NCBI GenBank assembly: GCA_023055425.1
Contig: JALGPY010000002.1
Span: 139,745,927-139,809,926, forward strand
Length of the DNA: 64,000 nt
Source of the DNA: Linanthus parryae
Taxonomy: Eukaryota; Streptophyta; Magnoliopsida; Ericales; Polemoniaceae
Reading direction: 5' to 3'
The position numbers were made by a program, and so were the translations under genes. The notes beneath the pieces are model-generated. The model had not been told where the DNA came from and did no database searches. It saw nothing but the letters and a program-made list of their open reading frames with translations. Positions within the stretch are counted from its first letter, which is position 1; each line of letters begins with the position of its first letter. Shown in pieces: positions 31,968 through 45,086 of this stretch.

Positions 31968-33837
31968 TGCCTCAACATGCTGTTAGAACAAGTGCAGAAC
32001 CTTGAGTCATACTCATAATCAGCCATGTTTGGTGGCCTAATTCCTTTTGGAACCCAAATCTGCCTAACCTGTCCCTTAAGCTGAAAAGGATAAGTATACC
32101 TCATAATGTGAGGTTCTGATCTTCTTAAGGGATAAGTTAATCTGACATGACCAATTTTTCCACAGTAATGACATTTTGGAGAATGTCTGCTATCAGATTT
32201 GACAAAAGTAGTTTGGCATTTCTTTGGAAAATTTGGATTATAGCCAATCCCACTTTTATGCATTGATTTCAGACTTCCTCCAAGAATGAGATTTAAATTA
32301 TGTTTTGAGCCTGTAAAATTGTCTAGGACCTTCTTGGACTCTTGAAGTTTCTCAGTCAAAGAACAGATCTGTTGCTCTAAATTCTCAGAATGAGTCTTTA
32401 GATCAACATATCTTTCAGTCAAAAGAGTGTTTTGATCAACAACCTCTTTTATCTTTGCCTTCTAGGCTTTGAAACTGCTGTCCAAGGCCTTGAAGTCCTT
32501 TTCAAGCTTTGTCTTAGAAACATCAACAGTTTTGTTTGAAAAAACTAGGTCTAGGTTTTCTTTTACCTGCTCACGAATCTTAATCGTTAAAGCAGAAATC
32601 TCATTTCTATAACTTTCCTCATTTAAAAACATACTTTTGAGAATTTCAGGAAGTACATCAGAAGGACTAGCAAGTAATTTTTTTTACCATATCTTCAATA
32701 TATCTGTCTGATGAACTTTCCTCATCATGCTTTGCCATGAAGCATAATTGAACTTGAACTTCTTCTGTGTATGAGTCACTTGATGAATCAGAATCACTCC
32801 AAGAAGCCATCATGGCTTTCTTCCTCTGGTTGTCACTGTCTTTCTTCTAAAATTTCATGTTGTTCTTCTTTATGGACAGTCCCTTACTAAATGATCTGCA
32901 TCACCACACTCAAAACAATTCATTAATTTAGTTTTATGTGACTGTGATGAAGATTTACCTTTTTAGTCCTTGCTGCTTGAGGGTCTTGATCTCTCTCTGT
33001 TAAAATCCCTGTTACTAGAGTTTCTTTTCTTTTTGAGAATCCTGGCCAAGGCCTTGGAGATCAATGCTAAAGCCTCTTCATCATCAGGCTCATCTTCAGT
33101 CTCAAGGCTTTGAGACTTTTCACTGTTTTTTTCCTTAAGTTCTAGGTTCCTGATGTTTTCACTCAAATCACCTTCCACATCCTTCATAGACATTTCATGA
33201 GTGAGCAACTTTCCTTGTAGATCATCTAGCTGAAGAAGACTTAAATCCTGAGCCTCCTCAATGGCAGTTGTCTTTGGCTCCCACTTGGCCTTTGGCAAGC
33301 TTCTCAGAATATTTCTGACCTTCTCCTCAATTGAGAACTTCTTTCCCAATGACTCCAGATTGTTCACCACATCAGTGAATCTTTTGAACATCTCCTTGAT
33401 CGTCTCATCGGAGTTCATCTTGAATAACTCATATTGCCTCAAAAGTATGTTAATTTTGGTCTGCTTAACCTGGCTAGTTCCTTCATATGTCACCACCAGC
33501 TTATCCCATACTTCTTTGGCACTCTTGCAATTTGACACTCTCTTGAACTCATCTGCATTAAGAGCACAATATAACATATTCATATCCTTGTAATTTTTGA
33601 TACCTTTTCCAGTTCAGTAACTGAAAGATTTTTCTCAGACTTGATAAATCTGACTCCATCAATTGTAGTATAGTATTCATGAGGACCATTCTGAACTATT
33701 GACCACAGTTCCATGTCTTTATTTATGATGAACATCTTCATCAATCCCTTCCAGTGCATGAATTTATCACCACAGAACAATGGAGGTCTGTTGGCTGCCC
33801 TTCCTTTTGAGAATCCACCATCTCCTACATTACTCAT
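31968..33837 (-). pseudogene. Element A copy 2 Gag
   Basis: ATG at 33,837. The Gag core runs from 33,837 to about 33,000 with a frameshift near 33,590 shared with copy 1. The first zinc knuckle lies near 32,875-32,918, the coiled coil at 32,350-32,690 and the second knuckle (CHYCGKIGHVRLTY) near 32,130-32,175, where the last Cys is Tyr in this copy. The N-terminal stop of copy 1 is absent (Ser codon). Confidence 0.88.
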
Positions 33838-33873
33838 AGTCACCAGATTGTTAGATCTAAAACACTGACACAA

Positions 33874-33885
33874 GCTCTGATACCA
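33874..33885 (-). other. Element A copy 2 primer binding site
   Basis: TGGTATCAGAGC on the minus strand, initiator tRNA-Met type, two bases from the LTR edge at 33,888. Confidence 0.95.
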
Positions 33886-33887
33886 AT

Positions 33888-35385
33888 TGAAAGTGTGTAA
33901 TATAGACAAAATTCAGGACCTAAATACTCTAGAAGGGGGGGGGGTTGAATAGAGTATGGAAACTTTTTGCAAAACTCAAAGTTTAGCAGAATAACTTTGT
34001 GTGAACCTCAAATCTCAAGGCCTTGAGATTTTAGTAAACTGTCTGAAACTTTCAAAGGCAAAATAGAAAGCTTCAAGGCCTTGAACTATAATCAATTCTA
34101 AAGAGCTTATGAACCATAGTTTGATTTGAGTTGAATGCAGCAGATAATAATCAAACTTTAAAGTAAAGAACACGAAGAAATTTACAGTGTTCAGTCCCAA
34201 TGGAACTAATCTCTGCCTGAGGGATCTAATCCCACCAGGATTGGGCAAACACTTCTTATTACTCACACAGAAAAAGCCCTAGATCTTCAACCCTAAGTGA
34301 TTTCCCTTACACCTATACAGCTTGTGGTTCCAAACCTATCTAGTTCCAGCTACTAACTGTTGAGCTAACAAGAACCTCTTGTTGTTCACTTGAACAACCA
34401 ACCACTAGGTTAAGTAAGGTTTAAGATAATTTAAAGATACACAGATTAAATTACAAGTGAAGAACAAAATAGAAGAGATAAGTTGTTGAAGCATGGATGT
34501 GTTCTTCTGGAAACTGGATTGATTTGATCTTCTAGAATCTGGATTGAAGCTTGAATCCTTGTGTGTTTGAATGAATGATCTCCCATGAATTTGTCACAAC
34601 TTTCTGAGTATTCTGCAAGCCTCTATTTCTTCAAAATTCAAACCAGTCTCTTTTATCCACAGGTGCATTTCATTGAGAGATTTTAGGATCTCAGTTCCTA
34701 CAAATCCTCTTTTTGTTTTCAACTGAAATTCAAACAGCTCTAAGTGGATATCCGTTGGAATTTGTTGAGATTTCTCTTGCACGTTTAACAAACCTGCAAC
34801 AACATTAAAACATAGCACCAACAAAATCCAAAAAGATAACAGTACTATGACTGTTTGGTTTTCCAGTTTCTGATAAAACTGGTTAACAGATTAGAACAGT
34901 AACCTGTATTACTTCTAATACATATAAATTATGAAAAACAAGTTTAAGATTCTTAGAAGTCAGTAAATAATCATAATAATAAGAATCACAACCTGCAAGA
35001 AAGAATCAACTTAGTTCTGTAAAAACTGTCAGCAGCTCAAGGCACCTCAAGGCCTTGGAGCTCTGAACCTACTTCACAGATATTCAAAGTTAAACCCATA
35101 TAACTTTGATTCTTCTTGCTCTAATCATCTGCAATTGTGTTAGATATGTAAATCGTGTAAACTATAAGTATATGCAGTAAATCCATGATCTGTATAATCA
35201 GATATCCAATCTGCAACACAGAACTATTAGAACATATAGCAGAATAAATTAACTCTCAAGGCTTTGAAGTTCTGTCAATATCTCAAGGCCTTGGAGCTCT
35301 TCAATGATTTGCTTCTTATGTCTTTGTCTTTCATCACTCAAAACAATTACCAACCAAAACACATTCGAGGGTCTTTGAATCAATA
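33888..35385 (-). repeat. Element A copy 2, 5' LTR (1,498 bp)
   Basis: TGAAAGTGTG...GAATCAATA on the plus strand, with a 10-G hairpin run at 33,926-33,955. It lacks the same ~315-bp segment as the copy 1 5' LTR, so that indel predates the duplication. Confidence 0.93.
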
Positions 35386-36438
35386 GTGGATTATTGTATT
35401 TTGACATCGTCAAACATTACACCATAACTGGGTATCAATAAAGGGGTTCATCGGATACAAAAATAAGCAAGCTTACAGAAAGTAGTGGCGTAGAGAATTT
35501 GTCCCTTTCACATAACGGGAGTTGTTATCCACGGCCACTCCAGGGATGGTGCTCATAGAATGTCTGGCCAGACTTAGAAAAATCAATAAAGGATATTGAT
35601 GTTATCTGCTTGAATGAGACTATTTCTAGGATCGAGAAACTATGGATTGGATATACGAGTGTGACTTGTATGTCTCGTGTCCAATCCGGATATAGAGACA
35701 ACGGGATGAGACAATACTTGCACAAGGTATGTCGGATGACTATTTCTATTAGTTGGGTAGCATGGATATCTTGCTAGAGGCCGCACCATGTTAGTAAATT
35801 GTTCCTACCAACTGAGTAGAAACCTATAGGGATACACTCCCTATGGATTAGACCGGACTTTGGGAAGTAATTAATATGATTAATTAAATTGAAGCATCAA
35901 TACGCAATAGCTTGTAAACTTAGTATGACTAATTTGGAAGTTGGACTAATTCGTACATGAGTAGGATTACGATAGGGGCTTTTATGCACTCACCAAGGAG
36001 TGTTGCACTATATAAATGCACTCCTAGCTTCCTTCCCAAATAACTAATGCTCATAACACATTGAGTGGGAGACATAAGCAACTAGAGAGATAATCAAAGA
36101 GGGCAAAACCCCCTTTGTCGCCCCCTCACCCGTCGGCCACAATGGAAGGGCCGCCCCTTCCTTTGTCTCGTTTCGGGTGATTTTTGATCTTGTTTCTCTT
36201 CTTCCTTCAATCCTAGCTAGCATAAAAGGTTTGAAATATCCAGATTCAAATCCTAGGAGTGGACTAGCCATAGAGACGTGAACACAATTTCACGTGAGAA
36301 GTTATTAAAGGATATCCTATAGGTATTTGATACTAATCCCTTACTATCCTTATGTAGTATCTTCCTGTGATCCTTGGAGGTTCTTGATCGGATTAATTAT
36401 TGTTTATTCCGCTGCGTATCCATGATCAAAACCCTATA
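35386..36438 (+). repeat. Element B copy 2, 5' LTR (right part)
   Basis: Begins with the right GTGGA of A's target duplication and ends CCCTATA before the PBS. The TATA box TATATAAA lies at 36,009-36,016. Together with 23,658-24,027 it gives a B LTR of about 1,418 bp. Confidence 0.92.
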
Positions 36439-38074
36439 GTGGTATCAGAGCCACATGTCGTACAACATAACATAGTTTATGTGTTACGATTCATGTCTTT
36501 TACACTTTAGTTGCTTGATTATCGCGTAAAACGGACAAATTAAGCATATTAGATGCAAGTTGAATGTGATTCAAAAAAAAAAAAAACTAATTTTACATGG
36601 GATGTATGAATTAGTGAGTTTGAGAAATTTTAGGATCTTAGATCTGAGGTTTGGGCACAAATTGGAATGGAGTTGTCAATTTGGATACGTTTTTGACTTG
36701 GGGAACAAGGAAGAAGTTGTTTTGGACACAACTACCATAATGATCGCCCCCCTAAGGGACCGCCCCTATGCTTCCTTGCCAACCAAGCCAACAAGGCCGA
36801 AGGCCTAGGCGGTTCAGCCTACCGCACATGTTGGGCCGACCGGCCTCTCGGCCTAGGCGGCTCCAAGGGGTTCGGCCATTAGTTTGGTAGGCCCTCTTGG
36901 ATGTTTTTTGACTCTAGTGATCCTAAAATAAATTAAAATTGACCAAGCGCGTTAAAATTGGATTTTAATTGCGTATGTGCTTTGTGCATGGTCATTGGAT
37001 ATGACCTTAGGTTGTGGTTTGTTGTGAATGTTTATTTTGTGCTTTGTTTTACAGCCTGCGAGCTGATCAAATTAATGTAATAGTTAATTAGGTTTTACAG
37101 TATGCGAAGCGTTATTTTTTCATAACTTGTGAGATCTTTTTATTTAGTCTAGATGCTAGATAGAATTAAATAAAATAGATAATAGTCAAGATATGGAGAA
37201 AAAGAATCCTAAAGAAACGAAGGACAACAAGAAGGCGACAATCCACAAGAGCTATGGGGCATGAACCAAAAGATGGAGACATATGGAGATGAGCTTGCTA
37301 TTTTAGGGTTCATAGATATTCTCATTGGCTTGACAATACCTTAGATTAGAGGCCATATCCATATCACGTTATTTTTCTTTTGTGGTTGTTTATTTTATTG
37401 TCTTATTATTTACTGTTGGTGTATGGTTGATGCATGCAAAATTGATAATCATATAATTTACAACCCGAATCTTTTATTTGTGAGTTTGCCCAACTCAAAA
37501 TAATTAGATCAGTTGATATGGATCAAGAAAAAAATTTAAAATTTAAAATGAAAATCCCTCAATTATAATATTTTGTTTCTGCCTACTAGTTATTCAAAAA
37601 CTCATCATTGTCATAATGTCTCAAATTCGCGCGTGCCAAAGCAGGGCGATTTGATTCATCATGACATGGTGCGATGGCAGAAGCTAGTAATGTGCAACTG
37701 TTTAAGTAAGAGTTAAACGGATCTGGGTGATTTTGATATGATTAAAAGCCGAGAGGCAATGAATTGGGATAATCCATGGGATGGATAAATAAGAAGTTAT
37801 TTGCGCAATTGAACCAAGAGTTGCATGGTGATGCAATTGAAACTGTTCCTACCTAAATAGCGGATTTTGGGTGACTTGCCAAAGCAAGCTCAAAAGAAGT
37901 GAAATATGGATCTTGACTAAGTCGAAAATATAATGATATTTTCCGCATTAATATGGAGGGTTATTAACACGAGAAAAATAGTGGGAGCTATGTTAATAAT
38001 CTACCCATTATTAAAAATAATCATTTGTTCACAAAATACGAATACTTGTATATTTATCATTTTGTAGAATTCAA
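36439..38074 (+). other. Element B copy 2 PBS and leader
   Basis: PBS TGGTATCAGAGCC from 36,440, then a non-coding leader equivalent to 10,917-12,536, with the G+C-rich patch near 36,740-36,885 and a longer A-run near 36,575. Confidence 0.75.
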
Positions 38075-38830
38075 ATGGAAAACAACTCATCGAGTTCATC
38101 ACATTCCCTACGAGCTGTCCTCCAGAAGGATAAGCTATCTGGAACCAACTTTCTACATTTGTACAGAAACTTGAGAATCGTTCTAAAGGCGCATAAAAAA
38201 CGTGTAGACGATGTTAATGATGCGGCCAGCCTAATGCTTTGCACTATGAGCTTTGATATTTAGAAGTAACATAAGAACATGAGTGCGGTCAATATGATCG
38301 AACACTTGAAGCAGCTCTTCCAAGAGCAGGCGAGGGTTCAGAGCTATGAAGTTTCCAAGGCATTGTTCAAATGTCATATGTCAGAGGGATACCCTGTGGG
38401 ACCTCATGTGCTCCGTATGATTGGGTACTTGGAGAATCTCACACGTCTAGGGTTTCCAGTCGGCAATGAGCTAGCAGCAGGTCTCTTTTTGCAATCGTTT
38501 CCTGAGAGTTATGGACAGTTCATTATGAAATATAACATTAATGAGAGCGTGAAACATTTGCCAGAATTACTCAATATTTTGAGGATAGCTGAACAAAGCG
38601 TCAACAAGGGAAATGGCAAGGCCATAATAATGGTGCAAAAGGGGAAGGGCAAAAGGTTTGCTTCTTCTTCTAAAGGAAAGGCAAGGCAGTTTCCAAATCC
38701 AAGGAAGCTTCCCTTTAACTCGTTGGTGGCTAGACAAGGGATTGACTAAGGGTGATTGTCACTACTGTAGTCAGCTCGGACACTGGAAGAGGAACATGCC
38801 TAAAGTATCTGGAGGATAAAAGGCTTCGAA
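38075..38830 (+). pseudogene. Element B copy 2 Gag
   Basis: ATG at 38,075. The two stops near 38,261 are shared with copy 1. The following frame (38,279-38,749) is open over 156 codons because the T lost in copy 1 is present. The zinc knuckle near 38,755-38,797 again lacks its last Cys (RNM). Confidence 0.87.
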
Positions 38831-40373
38831 GAGTCACAACCCCCAAGTATTTTTGTTGATAATGTCAATTTAACTGTCTCTTCATCTTGGTTATTGGATA
38901 CTGGATGTGGATCTCACATTCGTCAAAATGTGCAGGATCCAAAGAGAAGTAGAAGATTGGCTAAAGGGGAGATAGATTCGCGCGTTGGGGATGGATCAAA
39001 GTTTGTTGCATGGGCCGTAGGCGTGGTCGAGATATCTCGACCTGCAGGATTAGTTTTAGAAATAAATAATTTCTATTATGTGCCTGCTATGAGCAAAAAC
39101 ATTATTTATATTTCTTGTTTGGACAAGGATGGTTTTACTATTTCAACAAAGGACAATTGTTGCTCCATTTATTTTGATAGTATTCACTATTGTAGTGCGC
39201 AATTATATAATGGATTATATATCCTTGATCTAAGTAATCCTGTCTATAACATAAAAACCAAGAGGACTAAAATGAATGATTTAAATCCTTCTTATCTATG
39301 GCACTGTCGTTTAGGCCATATAAACAAGAAGTGTGTATCTAGAATCCATAAGGATGGATTTCTAGACTCATTTGATTTGAATCATATGAGACATGTGAGG
39401 CTTGTTTATTGGGAAAAATGAAAAAGTCCCCTGTCAATAAGAAAGGTGAGAGGAATAGTGAGTGATTGGCACTCATACATACTGATGTGTGTGGACCATT
39501 TGCCACACCTGCAAGGGGTGGTAATGTCTACTTCATTACATTTACTCATGATTTCATTCGATATGGATTTGTTTACCTTATGAAGGCCAAATCCGAATCA
39601 TTTGAAAGGTTCAAAGAATTCAAGAATGAAGTGAGAAGCAACTTGGCAAAAGTATCAAGGCTCTACGACCGGATCGTGGAGGAGAATAATTTAGCCAAGA
39701 GTTTGAATACTATCTTAGAGAGTGTGGGATAGTATCTCAACTCACTCCACCCGGAACGCCACAGAGGAATGGCTTGTCCGAGAGTTGGGATCGAATACTG
39801 TTGGACATGGTTCGATATATGATGTGTCAAACTGATCTTCCATTATCCTTTTGCGGCTACGCTCTATTGTGTGCAGCTTTCACCATTAACCGTGTTCCAT
39901 CTAAATCGGTCATGAATACACCACATGAGATGTGGAGTGGGAGGCGTCCCACAGTGTCGTTCATGAAGATTTGGGTCTGCGCTGTCTATGTAATACGTTT
40001 ACAATTAGAAAAGCTCGGGCCTAAGTCGGATAAGTGTAAGTTTGTAGGATACCCTAAGGAAACTAAAGGGTATTACTTCTACAATCCGACTGAGAACAAA
40101 GTGTTTGTTGCTCGGTCCGACGTGTTTCTAGAAAGAGAATTTTTTTCTAAAGAGGAAAGTGGTAGGACTGTAGAACTTGAAGAAGTTCAAGAACCACAAA
40201 CTACTGATCCAACTATGGAACATGAACAGGAACCGCAAAGTGTTGTGGAAGAACATGTTCAAGTAACACAAGAGCTTCGTAGGTCGAGAAGAGTGGTCCA
40301 GGAGCCACAGAGGTATGCACTTCTAGTGACTGAGTCTGGCAATACGTTGCTCATAGATTATATGCCTACTACC
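38831..40373 (+). pseudogene. Element B copy 2 protease, integrase and linker
   Basis: Protease DTG near 38,900. The protease to zinc-region frame is open across 38,894-39,421 because the copy 1 stop near 13,517 is a Leu codon here. The integrase core (39,466-39,732) and C-terminus/linker (39,774-40,379) match copy 1 with a few substitutions. Shared frameshifts leave it inactive. Confidence 0.87.
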
Positions 40374-40712
40374 TATTGAGAGGCCATGGAAATTGCCTGA
40401 CTCGCAGAAGTGGCGCAAATCCATGGAATAAGAGATGGAATCCATGTATACCAACAAAGTATGGACTTTGGTGGAACCAACCCAAGGGCCGCGACCCATA
40501 GCGTGCAAGTTTTTCTTCAAGAAGAAAACCGACATGGATGGTAATGTGATTACCAATTAGGGCCGATTGGTGGAAAAAGGATTCAGACAGATTCATGGTA
40601 TAGACTATGATGAAACCTTTTCACCAGTCACAATGACCATATCCATGCGAATCCTACTTTCTGTTGCAGATTACCATGACCACGAGATTTGGAATATGGA
40701 TGTCAAAACAGC
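40374..40712 (+). pseudogene. Element B copy 2 reverse transcriptase, N-terminal part
   Basis: Same as 14,841-15,179: RT start to MDVKTA, then interrupted by C at 40,713. The stops near 40,378 and 40,560 are shared. Confidence 0.87.
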
Positions 40713-40851
40713 TCTAACGACCCTATTTTCTCCGTGCATGCATTTGCCTATTAATTGTCTCTTTGTCTAGCTGTGACTTCCAATAAAGACCGCTAAGTCC
40801 TAGTACCGCGTTCAAGCTTCGAGGACGAAGCTTAGTCCAAGGAGGGAAGGA

Positions 40852-43800
40852 TGTAATACTTCATTTTTTCCGTAAGGGTATTCCGATAATTTATTTTTAT
40901 TTATACTATATTTAATCTTCTCTAATCGTTGCGAGCATGTATTCGTTTATAATTATTTTAACAAATTAATTATTATACATATTTTTTAAATAATGTGATT
41001 TTTTTCAAATAATAAGTTTATTGTTAAATATAAACTATATGTTTAGTAAAATATAATTGAAATAAAAATATTACGAGTTTCCACAAATCAAAACGAATTT
41101 TCTAAGTTAAATTTCTTTTTATTAGTCGAGCTTATTTTATTGGTCAAATTCATTTTTTTTTCAGCTAAATTATTTTTAACAGTCAAAATTTACTATGTCA
41201 GTAAACGTATGATTTTATTAGTCAAAGTTAGTCTTTCAGTCAAAATCGTCTTGTTATTTTTTTATCGTATTAGTTGTTTGTTGGGTGTGAACTTTCGTCG
41301 AGTTTTTAAAACATCCACCGCGCGTTAGTTTCGTTCGCGCACCACTTTTCGCGTATCGGACCACCGCATGATCCCGCGTATGCACCACACCAAATCTTTT
41401 TCTCTCTTCAATCACATCTCATTTTTTTTCTTTCTCTGCTTTGCTGCTTCAGCCACCGACCAGCCACCTGAGACCCTCCGTACCTCCCCTTCTCCTGCGA
41501 CAACCACGCTCGGCGTGGATTCTTCACCAGCTAGCCTACTAGCCTAGCTCCTCTCAATTCACACCAGCCCTCAACATCTCCTCCTCTTCTCTTCTTCATC
41601 ATCTTCACCTCCATCTCTACTCTTTGCCTTGTTTGCCGAGAACAAGCCAAGCAAACCCACCTCCTTCAACCTCCACCGAATACCACCACCATCATCCACC
41701 TCTAAATCTCCCCCTCTTTCTCACTCCACCGAACACCACCACCCTGAAGCTCCCTCGGCAATCACCACAACCTCCACCTCTGCATCTCCATCTCCCTGCT
41801 CTGTTTTTGGCCGAGACCGAACCCAGCCAAAATAGAGCACACTTCACCATCGTAACTCAGCCACCACACCCATCATCAATCCCCTCCAATCACCACCACC
41901 GAACACCAACATGAACCTTTGTTTTTCCGCATAAAAACACACCTGAAACAGCCCCCTTGCATCCCCTGTTTTGCAGAGAACAAACCCACCTGAAAACAGA
42001 GCAATCGACCACCATCAGTGAGCCCCCTTCACCTCCAATCACCATCACCACACACCACCCCTCTGACTCTCGGACTCACCTCCCTCTGTCTCGGCCTCGA
42101 CAGCAACCCAGAAGCAGCAGCAGCCGACGCCGGAGAACAGAGCCCCGACTCCGCCACCGCCGCTGAGACCGATCCGCCTCTGTAAGTCTCTGCCTCCACT
42201 TCTCTCCGCCTCTCTTTCGTGACCGGACGAAGCCCAGCCAGCGGAGTAATCCGGCGACCACGAACCAAAACCCCGACGCCCCCATCACCGTCTGAAGCTC
42301 CGGCGAATTTCGACCCGGAGCTCCTCTTCTCCGATTCGACTCAATATTCGTTTGGGTACGCTCTCAACTCCGTATTAATCCATCTAGATTCATAAAAATC
42401 GTGTTGTTGCAATTCAATTTGTGTTGGTGTGTTTGAAATTGCCGTGAGATGAAGACGAAGAGACAGTCTCTGTTAATTGTTCACAGGGGGGAACTAATTG
42501 CAAAATCTGAGAACTTAAGGGCAGGCTCTGTCGCATGTATAAAGTTATTTCTAACTATTGGGGGGTACTTGTTGTCTTTAGCACTAAACTGCATATACAT
42601 ATATAAATACATGTATTTACTTGTGTATTTAGTTAGTATAAATCATTTTTTTCTGTTAATTATATACTAGAAGAAGTAAATACTAATAAATGTTTTTGTA
42701 ATATAAAATAAAAAGAAACATTTATATGAATTTGAATTTTTTTTGCAAGTAGATATTCATAATTAGTTTTCTTGAAAACTAAGTTAAGAAAATGTATTTT
42801 TGTATAGGTTTAAGTATATATATTCGATAAGGATTATTTTGTTTAAAATATAAATGAAAGATAAATCCCGTTTTAATTACTTTATTATTAAGATTTCAAT
42901 AAATTGTACATTTGATATTATTTTATCAATACATAAATTTGTTTAGTTAGAATATTAAATCATTTTATATTCTTACAATTTATTATTTAATTTTCTAAAA
43001 TCGTCTTGGAGATTTGTGACTTGGTAGTTGATATTGAATTGCTTTCGTAATATAATTAGGTGGCTATAATTACTTAGAGCTTTCACTTGCATTCAAATAG
43101 GAAACGTGCATCGTCATACGTTGTAAACCAAACTTGTTTGTGATTAGGACTATTTGTGTTTGTTTGTAGAGCCTGACTTCGTAGACCCAGGCGTTGTCTA
43201 CCTGTAGTGCAACTTGCGTATCTTCGGCTCTCACGGTGAGTATCCATTCTTAGCCTTGCGTTCTTATCTCCCTTCGTGTCAAAATGTGATTTTATTTCAT
43301 GTCTCAAAATATACCGTGAGTATTCATGCTTAGTCTCGTGTGCTTATCTTTTTCCGTGTCAAAACGTGATTTACGTCTTGTCTGAAAATATATGTTTAGT
43401 TTTGCATGCCAATTCCTCTCATTTGATATACTTGTTTTATTTGAAAATAATTGACGCACCTTATTTCGAAATTTTTAAACTTGTCGTACTTGCTTTCAAA
43501 TCGTCACTTTACTCCTCGTCTTCAAATCGAAGAACTCATTGTTCAATTGTCACAAAGTCAGAATTCATTAACAACGTAAAGTGAAAGATCGCATCTACCG
43601 GAACCAGTTGGTTGTTACTTGGAATCCCCTTAGTTGGCTTTAATTTTTCTCTCAGATGGCATGAATCTTCGCCTAGTATAGTTTATTATTATAGTGGGGG
43701 CGAGAAAGGTTTTCCATAACGCCAGGCACGGAGGAAAGGTTTTCTCTCTTGTTGTCGTCCTACATCGGGAAAGGTTTTCCCAAATTGTGACGTAGTTTAT

Positions 43801-44599
43801 TATTATAGTGGGGGCGGGAAAGGTTTTCCATAACGCCAGGCACGGAGGAAAGGTTTTCTCTCTCGTTGTCGTTCTACGCAGGGAAGGTTTCCCCGGGAAA
43901 GGTTTTCCCAATTCTTGATCTAGATATCCGATCTGAGATGATATACTTCACCCTGGTCTCCTCTGGTTACTGCGACATAATAATATGACTTGTTTCATAT
44001 TCACGTTTGGAAACGTATGAATATCTCGTAAACGAATCGGCTACTCATAATAACTCTCAGTTTAGAATTAATAACTTCTGAGAAATCTGATAATCGTGAC
44101 TTCTACTCGTACTTATATTTTTGAAAATAGTTCAAGTCTTTACTGTGATATTTATACTTATACTCTGTTACTGTTTAAACTATGTCAAATGTAAACTTGG
44201 CAACCTGTCTTAGCCACTCTGTTTTACATGCTAAGGTGTTTATTCACTCAGTTTTTACTGATACTCGAAAAACTGCGTCCTTGTTTCTTTTAAATTCCCC
44301 GCAGGTTTATGATTGGTTGCTTGGGGTAACGCGCTGGGATCACGAACACGTCCTCTCATGCAAACACTAGAGTTTAGTAATTAACCAGAGAGCTCACTTT
44401 TGATGTAAAATATTTTGTTAGACTTGGTGTCCATTTTGGAACGAGTCACGAACGTTGTAAACTTTTATCGTAATGAATCAGTAGTTGGATGTTTCCTTCC
44501 ACTTGTTTTTGGTTACCACTCCTTGTACGAAAGGGTAAAATCCCCTGTACGGAGGGAACCAACCGGTTTCCGGCTCCTCTGGAAATCGGGGGTGTTACA
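40852..44599 (+). repeat. Element C copy 2, 3' LTR
   Basis: TGTAATACTTC...GGTGTTACA. It contains the C+T-rich block at 41,385-42,400 and the hairpin array at 43,680-43,911. No supported gene. Confidence 0.8.
43680..43911. repeat. 112-bp tandem repeat with GGAAAGGTTTTCC hairpins (copy 2)
   Basis: Same two-unit array as 18,139-18,368 with a few changes (CGAGAAAGG for CGGGAAAGG; TCTCTCTT for TCTCTT). Confidence 0.85.
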
Positions 44600-45086
44600 A
44601 CAGCGTTTCTGTATGAAAACCTCCTCGACGATGTGTATATGACACAACCTGAGGGTTTTGTAGATCGCATGAAAATAAAGTCTGTAAGCTACAACGATCC
44701 ATTTATGGATTAAATCAAGCTTCTAGTAGTTGGAATCGTCGTTTTGATGAAGCGGCCAAAGAGTTTAACTTCATCAAGAAAGAAAATGAGTCATGTGTTT
44801 AAAAGAAGGTTAGTGGGAGCTCAGTTGCTTTTCCAGGTCTTGTATGTGGATAACATACTACTCATTGGAAACAACATTCCCATGATGCAATCCGCGAAAG
44901 ATTGGCTAGGAAAATGTTTCTCAATGAAGGACTTAGGGAAAGAAGCTTATATAGTTGGTATCGAGATCTATATAGGTAGATCGGGGAAGCTGCTAGGCCA
45001 ATAGGTTCAACATGCAAGATTCCAAGAAGGCATTCTTGCCCATGTTGAATGGAATCACTCTTTAGAAGAGCGATTGTACTTCCCAC
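44600..45086 (+). pseudogene. Element B copy 2 reverse transcriptase, C-terminal part
   Basis: Continues after C with the motif following MDVKTA. The catalytic box is YVDN (44,843-44,854), as in copy 1. It ends at the deletion junction into the 3' LTR. Confidence 0.87.

Larger units (their letters stand above)
24028..35385 (-). mobile_element. SIRE-type Copia retrotransposon A, copy 2 (complete, 11,358 bp)
   Basis: The complete copy, with both LTRs, PBS, polypurine tract, gag-pol and aORF on the minus strand. The target duplication GTGGA (24,023-24,027 and 35,386-35,390) is exact. G's LTR shows the empty site (21,352-21,356). The 3' LTR is 1,814 bp and the 5' LTR 1,498 bp; the difference is one ~315-bp segment. 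Over the first ~290 bp the two LTRs differ at about 20 positions (hand count), against about 4 between the 5' LTRs of copies 1 and 2, so insertion is much older than duplication. Confidence 0.95.
40713..44599 (+). mobile_element. Gypsy-like element C, copy 2
   Basis: Same structure as copy 1 with target duplication ACAGC (40,708-40,712; 44,600-44,604). The first bases are TCTAACGACCC, one change from copy 1. The stub and internal scrap cover 40,713-40,851. The LTR is 40,852-44,599 (3,748 bp), with small indels such as a replaced A+T tract near 40,975. Confidence 0.82.
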